Shown one piece after another: positions 56,800 through 64,000 of a stretch of 64,000 bases of DNA (the stretch's first letter is position 1; each line of letters begins with the position of its first letter). The position numbers were made by a program, and so were the translations under genes. Source of the DNA: Flavipsychrobacter sp. (GTDB lineage: Bacteria > Bacteroidota > Bacteroidia > Chitinophagales > Chitinophagaceae); NCBI GenBank assembly GCA_024508935.1, contig JANINW010000037.1, forward strand, positions 1 to 64,000, in the 5' to 3' direction. The notes beneath the pieces are model-generated. The model saw only the letters and a program-made list of their open reading frames with translations. It was not told the DNA's origin and searched no databases.

Positions 56800-57609
56800 A
56801 TGCTTATGAAAAGGCTATTATTTTTTGCTTTAGGTATTCTTCTCTTTAGCTGTGTCTTATTTTCCTGCTATCGCAATCCTGTAACAGGGCGCAATTCCCT
56901 AAACCTGGTTGATGAAGGTACTATGTTACAACTGAGCAACCAGCAGTACAGCTCATTTCTTGCTACTAATCCAGCTATTAAAGGTACACCTGATGCTACG
57001 ATGGTGAGCAGGGTAGGAGCGCGTATGGCTGCTGCTGTATCGGAATACCTGAAAAGTAAAGGACAACAAAGCCTGGTGAACGGCTATAACTGGGAATTTA
57101 ACCTGGTGAACAATGCAGAAGCAAACGCATGGTGCATGCCTGGTGGCAAAGTGGTTGTATACAGCGGGATATTACCACTTACCCAAAACGAAACGGGACT
57201 CGCCGTGGTAATGGGGCATGAAATAGCCCATGCCATAGCACGCCATGGTAACGAACGTATGAGCCAGCAACTGGCTGTTCAGGCGGGTGGTGTGGCCCTG
57301 TCAGCAGCACTTTCCAGCAAACCGGCTGAAACACAAAATATGTTCAATGCAGCTTATGGTGTGGGTTCTACACTGGGTACATTGAAATATTCGCGCGAGC
57401 ATGAAAGTGAGGCAGACCATATGGGTTTGATATTTATGGCACTGGCAGGATATAATCCTAATGAAGCAGTAGGCTTCTGGCAACGTATGGCTGCCAAAGG
57501 TGGACAGAAACCACCTGAATTTTTAAGTACACACCCGGCAGACAGCAGGCGCATAGACCAGATAAAGAACTGGTTGCCCGATGCGATGACTTATTACAAA
57601 CCGCATTGA
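56800..57609 (+). CDS. M48 family metalloprotease (lipoprotein)
   Basis: 269 aa; lipobox, CYRNPVTGRNSLNLV, VVMGHEIAHAIARHGNERMSQ, SREHESEADHMGL. Confidence 0.95.
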   Translation: MLMKRLLFFALGILLFSCVLFSCYRNPVTGRNSLNLVDEGTMLQLSNQQYSSFLATNPAIKGTPDATMVSRVGARMAAAVSEYLKSKGQQSLVNGYNWEFNLVNNAEANAWCMPGGKVVVYSGILPLTQNETGLAVVMGHEIAHAIARHGNERMSQQLAVQAGGVALSAALSSKPAETQNMFNAAYGVGSTLGTLKYSREHESEADHMGLIFMALAGYNPNEAVGFWQRMAAKGGQKPPEFLSTHPADSRRIDQIKNWLPDAMTYYKPH

Positions 57610-57720
57610 TAAGGGCGAGCATCATTATCTTATTGCAAAGCTCAAAAAAATATGCTTATACGATATGATTCATACGTATATAATGTTATATTTAGCTTAT
57701 GCAAGTAAAGTGCATTAAGC

Positions 57721-58374
57721 TTGAAGATAGCAGAATATACAAGAGTGTTGAGTTATGTTTTCCCCATTGTGTTACGCAGGGGCAGCAGTGCATACAACCC
57801 TTTGCTTGAACTCATATTGTACCGTAACCAATTGCAATTAGCTACAGAAGACGCATTGTATTCTGATGGAAAACGTTACCGGCCGCTGGTGATGGCCTTT
57901 AATTCCATAAGGGAGAGACTGGTAAATGTGCAGCAGGTGCTCGCCTTGGGTACAGGTATAGGCAGCATTGTGCAGATACTCAATAAGATGGGGCATTATC
58001 CTTCCTTTACATTGGTAGACAAGGATAGTATGATCATTGATTGGGCTTCTGAAATACTGAAGGATTTCTCTGCCAATAAAAATCTGACGCTGGTATGCGC
58101 TGATGCTGCAGACTATATTGATATTGCCGAACGGAAGTACGATATGGTGGTGATTGACATTTTTAATAGCCGGGTGGTACCACAGTTTGTAACAGGTACT
58201 GCCTTCTTAGAAAAATGCCGCCGGAGATTAAATCCAGGCGGCATTTTTATTTTAAATTATATAGTGAGCGATGAACCTGGCTGGCAGGAAGTGTATGCCA
58301 ACCTGGAAAATGTTTTTCATTCTATACGCGTGCTCAGCAATGATATGAACCGCATTATAGTAGCTACAGCTTAG
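57721..58374 (+). CDS. spermidine synthase-like methyltransferase fold protein
   Basis: 217 aa, TTG start; VLALGTGIGSIVQIL, LVDKDSMIIDWA, YDMVVIDIFNSRVVP, LNPGGIFILNY. Confidence 0.8.
   Translation: MKIAEYTRVLSYVFPIVLRRGSSAYNPLLELILYRNQLQLATEDALYSDGKRYRPLVMAFNSIRERLVNVQQVLALGTGIGSIVQILNKMGHYPSFTLVDKDSMIIDWASEILKDFSANKNLTLVCADAADYIDIAERKYDMVVIDIFNSRVVPQFVTGTAFLEKCRRRLNPGGIFILNYIVSDEPGWQEVYANLENVFHSIRVLSNDMNRIIVATA
58211..58248 (+). terminator. terminator-like hairpin inside a CDS
   Basis: AAAAATGCCGCC-GGA-GATTAAA-TCC-A-GGCGGCATTTTT: perfect 12-bp inverted repeat followed by ATTTTAAATT. Confidence 0.5.
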
Positions 58375-59320
58375 CAGACTGTATACGCAGTATTTTCCTG
58401 TTCTTCTTTTGCACACGCATCTTTTCAGGTACCAGTGCTATGATCTCGTCCATCAAAGTTTGCAGTATAGACAGCCTAACAAAATGCCCGTTTGTAACCA
58501 GGCTTATTTCGCGTACCGGTTCCGGTTCATCAAAATAGCGTACCCTGTCCTGCTGGTCTTCGCTGAATTCGAAAGTTGCCAGTTCTGGCAGTATGGTTAG
58601 TCCTTTATTCTTGTCTACCATTTTGCGCAATGTTTCTACGTTGCTCGATTCGTAGCGGTAAGGGCGGCTGGCCTGCAGGCGTTGTATCTGGTCGCTGCAT
58701 AGGTCCAGCACCTGGTTGCGCATACAATGCCCTTCGTTGAGTAGCCAAATACGGCCCAGGTCTATGTCCTCAGCCGTTACTGTACGTTTTTTCAGTGCTT
58801 TTTCATCTTCCGAAAAATAAGCTACAAACGGTTCAAAGAATAATGGATATTCTTTGATATTGGAATCTTCCAGTGGCGTACTTACCAGGGCAGCATCCAG
58901 TTCATTATTATACAGGGCGGTGATGATCTGTTTGGTTTCCATCTCCTGCACTTCCAATTTCACTTCAGGATATTTGGAGGCATAGTTTTCCAGCAAAGAA
59001 GGCACTATATATGGCGCCACAGTTGGTATAACCGCAATCTTGAAACTACCTGTTACATTATTCTGCTGCTTCTGTATCAGTTCATGTATCTTCTCCGATT
59101 CAGACAGTACAATACGTGCCTGTTCTACAATAGCTTCGCCCATAGCGGTAATGGCTATAGGATGTTTATTACGGTCGAATATCTTGATGCCAAGCTCTTC
59201 CTCCAGCTTCTGTATCTGCATACTTAGCGTAGGCTGAGTAACAAAGCACTTGTCGGCTGCTGCTACAAAGCTTTTGTAGGTAGCTACTGCAACAACATAT
59301 TCCAATTGAGTGATGGTCAT
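58364..59320 (-). CDS. oxyR: LysR-family transcriptional regulator, OxyR-like
   Basis: Likely start MTITQLEYVVAVATYKSFVAAADKCFVTQPTLSMQIQKLEEELG; EGHCMRNQVLDLC cysteine pair. Confidence 0.92.
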   Translation of the reverse strand: MTITQLEYVVAVATYKSFVAAADKCFVTQPTLSMQIQKLEEELGIKIFDRNKHPIAITAMGEAIVEQARIVLSESEKIHELIQKQQNNVTGSFKIAVIPTVAPYIVPSLLENYASKYPEVKLEVQEMETKQIITALYNNELDAALVSTPLEDSNIKEYPLFFEPFVAYFSEDEKALKKRTVTAEDIDLGRIWLLNEGHCMRNQVLDLCSDQIQRLQASRPYRYESSNVETLRKMVDKNKGLTILPELATFEFSEDQQDRVRYFDEPEPVREISLVTNGHFVRLSILQTLMDEIIALVPEKMRVQKKNRKILRIQSAKL

Positions 59321-59344
59321 AATTAGCGTGTGGGATTTGTATAA

Positions 59345-59352
59345 CAAACCTA
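59345..59352 (-). promoter_or_regulatory. -7 element TAGGTTTG for oxyR-like gene
   Basis: CAAACCTA on +, 25 bp upstream of the ATG. Confidence 0.4.
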
Positions 59353-59436
59353 CATCATAAAATTGAATATAGAGTAAATCTATAATTCATATATTTTTAT
59401 TTGTTAACGCGTCTTATGTGCTGCCGTTATAATATT

Positions 59437-59444
59437 TACCTTTG
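59437..59444 (+). promoter_or_regulatory. -7 element TACCTTTG for divergent YdeI-family gene
   Basis: TAnnTTTG match, 24 bp upstream of ATG 59468. Confidence 0.4.
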
Positions 59445-59467
59445 ACCCGCAAAAATAGCACCGCATT

Positions 59468-60118
59468 ATGAGCCTTTCCGGTAAACTGAAGCTGAAAACT
59501 GAATTGCCTCTTTATGTCTATGCTGCACCGGCAGAAGCGGCTGATCTATTTGCCGACCTGGAACTGAAAAATGCGGCCAAGGGGAAAGGACCTTTTGCGC
59601 AGGTGTTGTTTTTTGCAGGCAATAAAAAGGATATTGATGCCCTGTTTGATAAAATAACTGCATCGCTGGCGGCGGACGCTGTATTTTGGATAGCCTACCC
59701 CAAGCAGAGTGGGAATATGAAATCGGACCTGATCAGGAATGAAGGATGGGATACTGTATTTAAGTCTGATTACCAGATCGTATCCTCGGCATCTATAGAT
59801 GATAACTGGACGGCCGTGCGGATACGCAGGAAAGATCCTAATGCAAAGTATAAAAGCGATGTGCCGATGGAAGAGCGCATAACAGAGGGAGTAGACTATG
59901 TAAAGCGCACCGTGCAGTTGCCGAAAGATGCAGTAGCGGCGATGAAAGGATATAAAGGCCTCGAAGATTTCTTCAACAGCATGTCCTTCTCTCACAAACG
60001 GGAATATGCAGAAGCTATAGCGGAAGCTAAGAAGCCGGAGACACGTGCCCGGCGCATAGAGAAGATGGTAGAAATGGTGCAAAAGATAAAAGAACGAAAA
60101 GAACAGAAAAAGAAATAA
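59468..60118 (+). CDS. YdeI/OmpD-associated family protein
   Basis: 216 aa; C-terminal MSFSHKREYAEAIAEAKKPETRARRIEKMVEMVQ; middle LAADAVFWIAYPKQSG. Confidence 0.82.
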   Translation: MSLSGKLKLKTELPLYVYAAPAEAADLFADLELKNAAKGKGPFAQVLFFAGNKKDIDALFDKITASLAADAVFWIAYPKQSGNMKSDLIRNEGWDTVFKSDYQIVSSASIDDNWTAVRIRRKDPNAKYKSDVPMEERITEGVDYVKRTVQLPKDAVAAMKGYKGLEDFFNSMSFSHKREYAEAIAEAKKPETRARRIEKMVEMVQKIKERKEQKKK

Positions 60119-60119
60119 G

Positions 60120-60602
60120 ATGAGCTACAAAGAAGTGCCGCAGGGGGCTGTGCTGCAGTATATAAAAGAACATTTTGAAGGTAAGCTGGTAGAAGGCTCC
60201 CGTTCGCCGGCTGGCAATTGGCTGCATTTTACATTAGAACATATTGAAAAAGGAAAAGCAGTTATATCACTGGAAGTGAAAAAGGATATGACCAATCCCT
60301 ATGGCAATATACATGGTGGTATGATGGCGCTGGTAATGGATGAAGTGATAGGCTGGGCAGTGGTGAGCCTTGATACCGATAGCCATTACACTTCGCTGAA
60401 CCTGAACGTAGATTTTCTTTACGCCATTAAGCAGGGAGAAAGGTTGAGGGCAGTGTCTGAAGTGATACGGGCAGGGAAAAAGATCATTCACGTGGAGTGT
60501 AAAGTATATGATATGCAGGAGCGGCTGCTGGGAAAATGCAGCAGCAACCTGATAGTTACCAGCATGAAGCCGCAGGAAGGCGATGCCAAAGTGGCCAATT
60601 AA
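60120..60602 (+). CDS. PaaI family (hotdog-fold) thioesterase
   Basis: 160 aa; NPYGNIHGGMMALVMDEVIGWAV, SLNLNVDFLYAIKQGERL. Confidence 0.9.
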   Translation: MSYKEVPQGAVLQYIKEHFEGKLVEGSRSPAGNWLHFTLEHIEKGKAVISLEVKKDMTNPYGNIHGGMMALVMDEVIGWAVVSLDTDSHYTSLNLNVDFLYAIKQGERLRAVSEVIRAGKKIIHVECKVYDMQERLLGKCSSNLIVTSMKPQEGDAKVAN

Positions 60603-60680
60603 AAGACTGCGCGGGTTAGTCTTAGGGGGATAGAATTACCCCGTTAAACCATTAATTTCAGCTTTATATTTTTTACCAGG

Positions 60681-63600
60681 ATGAAGAAATTTTTACCGGC
60701 ATTACTTGTATGGGTACTGGCTTTGCCTGCCCTGGCACAGGAAAATGAATACCGCAGCAAGAGCAATCCCTTGTATTGGAAAAACCGTGTGCCCGATAAG
60801 GCATACTGGCAGCAGGATGTGCACTATAAAATTGATGCGCGTATAGACGAGACAACAGATATTATAGAGGCTACGGAAAACCTGCAATATTGGAACAATT
60901 CGCCGGATACACTGCACTTTGTCTATTTCCATCTATGGCAGAATGCTTTCGTCAAAGGGTCGCACCTGCACGAGCTGGAAGAAGCTACCAATTTTAAACC
61001 CCGTTTAGGCAAATATGAAAAGCAGGGGTTGGGTACCGTGGTAGATGAATGGGTGGTAGATGGCCTGAGTACCAAAACAGAGCTGGATAATACCATTATA
61101 AAAGTGTACCTGCCTAAGCCGCTATACCCGGGTGCAAAAACTACTTTCAGCCTGAAGTTTAAAACCTATTATGATAAAGGGGCTACACGCCGCCGTATGC
61201 AAATGTGGGACGCCTGGGGCTACCGCCATTACAATGGTGTGCAGTGGTTCCCGAAGATGTGCGTATATGACCGCAAGTTTGGCTGGGATACTTACCAGCA
61301 CCTGAACAAGGAGTTTTACGGCGATTTCGGTTCTTATGATGTGTCGCTGGATTTTGCATCGAACTATATAGTAGAAGCAACAGGCATGCTGCAAAATCGC
61401 AAAGAAGTGCTGCCCGATGAACTGAGAGCGAAACTGGACATCAAGAACTTTGCGAACAAGAAATGGGAAGAAAAACCATCGGAGATCATTCCGTATAAAA
61501 AAGGCGAGCGTAAAGTGTGGCATTTTAAAGCTAACAATGTGCATGATTTTGCTTTTACCGCAGATCCTTCATACCGCATAGGCACAGCTACCTGGAATGG
61601 GGTGGAATGCGTAGCATTGGTACAGGAGCCACACGCGGCCGGCTGGCAGAATGGTGCTGAATATGTAGCAAAGATCATCCAGACATTTTCTGAGGATATA
61701 GGCATGTATCAATACCCTAAGATGGTGGCGGCTGATGCACGTGATGGCATGGAATACCCTATGCTGACAATGGACGGCGGCAGAGACCCCGGCTATCGCG
61801 GTTTACTGGTGCATGAAATAGCGCATAATTGGTTTTACGGGCAGGTAGGCAATAATGAGACCTATCGCGCGGCGCTGGACGAAGGCTTTACGCAATTCCT
61901 TACAGCATGGGGCCTGCGCAAGATTGATGGCGATACGCTGAAAGAAGACCAGCCTAAATCGAAATACAGGCGCATGTTCCGTGAACCGGAGATAGTGGCC
62001 GACAGGCGTGTATATGTCGCATACCTGTACGATGCATTGAATAAAGAAGAATTGCCGCTGAATACGCATTCAAATGATTTCAACAATGCGCTGGGCCACG
62101 AAGGCGGCTACCGCGGCGTATATTATAAAACCGCTACTATGCTGTATAACCTGCAGTATACGCTGGGCGATTCACTATTCCTGGCAGCTATGCAGCATTA
62201 TTTCCACCAGTGGCGCTTTGCGCATCCTTATTTCGAGGATTTCAGGAACAGCATCATTCAGTTTACCCATACCGATCTTAACTGGTTTTTTGATCAATGG
62301 CTGGAGACAACCAAAACAATCGATTACAGTATCCGAAACATAAAAAGAATACCGGGCACCGATAGCTTTGCTATTAAGCTGCGCCGTAATGGGCAGATGC
62401 AAATGCCTATAGATTTTACCGTTACTGCACGCAACGGTAGCATGTATGATTACCACATACCAAATACATGGTTTACCAGGCAGACTAATGCTACGGTATT
62501 GCCCAAATGGTACGGATGGAATAAACTGCATGATACCTATACCGCCCATGTGCAGGTACCCGGCGGTATAAAAAATGTATTGCTGGATACCAGCTACAGG
62601 CTGGCAGATATTTATATGCTGGATAATTACAAATCGCGCGGACTGCCATTCTCACCGAAAGGGCTGGTTGTTAAAGCAGATGGAGGTACGGCAAATCCCT
62701 GGGACAGGAAACATAACCGCGCTTATTTGCGTCCGGACGTATGGTGGAACCCCGTGGATGGTATAAAGTTGGGCCTGCACCTGGAAGGCGATTACATGTT
62801 TACCATGCATAAGGTAGATGCCAGTATATGGTGCAATACACATTTCCTGCAAGGGTATGACTACCTGAGCACTAAAAGCCAGGGCTGGTATGATAAATAT
62901 GTTCCGCTGAACTATTCGGTGAATTATATTTCTCCTCTCACCCGTTTCATGCCAAAGTTGCAATTGCAGCTAAACAGCCGCCTGCTGGATGGTTTATGGT
63001 ACCATCGCCTTGGCTTTAACTGGTTGATAAACGAAGTGAACACTGTTTCATTGTACGGGCAAACTATGTACCGTAACAGCAATTATGACCTGGACTATCT
63101 TATTTATGCAAGCGAATGGAGCAGTACCCGTTCAAGGACGAACACATCTCTGAATGCAAGCTGGGAACACCGTTATAATTATATGCGCGGTTCAGGCGTG
63201 TATAAGTTCAGCGTACGTGCACCTTTCTTTACGGGCAATAATGCAAATGCTTTCAATTATGCCTACGCGCAGTTAGAAGCGGTGAACAATAACAGGCTGG
63301 GTAAGCTGGATATACGCACCCGCTTATTTGGCCGCTATGGCATGGGCAATAGCATACCTTCAGAAAGTGCCTTATGGTTAGCTGGTGCTAATCCTGAAGA
63401 ATTGATGGATAATAAATATACCCGCAGTAAAGGTTTCATTCCCGATAGCTGGCAAGGTATCTCCCGTTACGAGACCAGTCATTTTCAGCAGGGTGGCGGA
63501 CTTAACCTGCGTGGATATGCCGGTTATTTTGTTGCCGATGAAAGGAACGGCAACCCGATGGTAGGCTATAAAGGCCGCAGCGGTGTATCGGGCAATATTG

Positions 63601-63935
63601 AAGTGGATATAGATAACTATTTCGCCTTCCGTCCTAAGATAGTAAGAGATATACTACACCTGGATGTGTATGCCTTTGCCGATGCTGGTATTATAGAATT
63701 AAGCAGGGCAAATACTGCTGCATTTGAAAACAGCATACCCACCACCATGTGGAGTGATTTCAGGGTAGACGCAGGTATTGGTATGGCACTAACGATAAAA
63801 AAATGGGGATGGTTTGATAAGGCAAAACCACTTACACTTCGTTTTGATATGCCCCTGTTGATTAACAGGCCTCCTTATGCCAATCCGCAATATGCCACAT
63901 TCAGGTATGTAATAGGCGTGAACCGTACATTCTAA
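60681..63935 (+). CDS. M1 family metallopeptidase
   Basis: 1084 aa; HEIAHNWFYGQVGNNETYRAALDEGFTQF (HExxH...E), DGMEYPML substrate motif; long C-terminal region. Confidence 0.93.
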   Translation: MKKFLPALLVWVLALPALAQENEYRSKSNPLYWKNRVPDKAYWQQDVHYKIDARIDETTDIIEATENLQYWNNSPDTLHFVYFHLWQNAFVKGSHLHELEEATNFKPRLGKYEKQGLGTVVDEWVVDGLSTKTELDNTIIKVYLPKPLYPGAKTTFSLKFKTYYDKGATRRRMQMWDAWGYRHYNGVQWFPKMCVYDRKFGWDTYQHLNKEFYGDFGSYDVSLDFASNYIVEATGMLQNRKEVLPDELRAKLDIKNFANKKWEEKPSEIIPYKKGERKVWHFKANNVHDFAFTADPSYRIGTATWNGVECVALVQEPHAAGWQNGAEYVAKIIQTFSEDIGMYQYPKMVAADARDGMEYPMLTMDGGRDPGYRGLLVHEIAHNWFYGQVGNNETYRAALDEGFTQFLTAWGLRKIDGDTLKEDQPKSKYRRMFREPEIVADRRVYVAYLYDALNKEELPLNTHSNDFNNALGHEGGYRGVYYKTATMLYNLQYTLGDSLFLAAMQHYFHQWRFAHPYFEDFRNSIIQFTHTDLNWFFDQWLETTKTIDYSIRNIKRIPGTDSFAIKLRRNGQMQMPIDFTVTARNGSMYDYHIPNTWFTRQTNATVLPKWYGWNKLHDTYTAHVQVPGGIKNVLLDTSYRLADIYMLDNYKSRGLPFSPKGLVVKADGGTANPWDRKHNRAYLRPDVWWNPVDGIKLGLHLEGDYMFTMHKVDASIWCNTHFLQGYDYLSTKSQGWYDKYVPLNYSVNYISPLTRFMPKLQLQLNSRLLDGLWYHRLGFNWLINEVNTVSLYGQTMYRNSNYDLDYLIYASEWSSTRSRTNTSLNASWEHRYNYMRGSGVYKFSVRAPFFTGNNANAFNYAYAQLEAVNNNRLGKLDIRTRLFGRYGMGNSIPSESALWLAGANPEELMDNKYTRSKGFIPDSWQGISRYETSHFQQGGGLNLRGYAGYFVADERNGNPMVGYKGRSGVSGNIEVDIDNYFAFRPKIVRDILHLDVYAFADAGIIELSRANTAAFENSIPTTMWSDFRVDAGIGMALTIKKWGWFDKAKPLTLRFDMPLLINRPPYANPQYATFRYVIGVNRTF

Positions 63936-63953
63936 ACAGGTATTCGAGATAAC

Positions 63954-63981
63954 AAAAAGCTCCCGTTATGGGAGCTTTTTG
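63954..63981 (+). terminator. intrinsic terminator after M1 peptidase gene
   Basis: AAAAAGCTCCCGTTATGGGAGCTTTTT hairpin. Confidence 0.85.
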
Positions 63982-64000
63982 TATACGCTTATGCGTTACC

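Noticed and set aside
57640-57720. AT-rich near-palindromic ATACGATATGATTCATACGTAT before the TTG-start methyltransferase
   Set aside because: Imperfect symmetry with an indel between arms; probably ordinary AT-rich promoter DNA.
1-64000. Search by eye for CRISPR arrays, tRNA/rRNA, transposases, phage or canonical defence genes
   Set aside because: No regularly spaced repeats, no recognisable RNA genes and no mobile-element proteins seen; a tRNAscan/Infernal run would be needed to exclude RNA genes fully.

Overview
The window is chromosomal DNA from a Bacteroidota bacterium, probably Chitinophagaceae-like (inferred from T9SS sorting domains, a MurF-Alr fusion, YtxJ, a DUF3822/RsmD/CoaD block and TAnnTTTG -7 promoter motifs). 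I saw no rRNA, tRNA, CRISPR array, transposase or phage module. From 1 to 15.4 kb lies a co-directional minus-strand exopolysaccharide locus: Wza-like export protein, Wzc-like BY-kinase, PglK/MsbA-like ABC transporter, several GT4/GT25 glycosyltransferases, an acyltransferase, a NodB-like deacetylase and an AsnB-type amidotransferase. From 15.36 to 15.75 kb is an intergenic region with four perfect TTATNCACA DnaA boxes in 132 bp, a candidate oriC or DnaA-regulatory cluster and the most striking non-coding signal here. From 15.75 to 39.5 kb are mostly housekeeping genes (pdxH, chrA, SCO1, leuS, murF-alr, mlaE, secDF, coaD, rsmD, MATE, ytxJ, fabD) plus orphan lipoproteins and a T9SS-secreted M43 metalloprotease. 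From 39.5 to 55 kb is a T9SS-rich region: tandem paralogous cargo, an SBBP/Ig-like giant, lolA, ftsK, and a type-B-CTD cargo / PorP-SprF / PorE-like gene set. From 55 to 64 kb are prmA, plsY, an M48 protease, a spermidine-synthase-like methyltransferase with an internal terminator-like hairpin, an OxyR-like regulator, a YdeI family protein, a thioesterase and an M1 peptidase. All family calls come from reading protein motifs; no database search was run.
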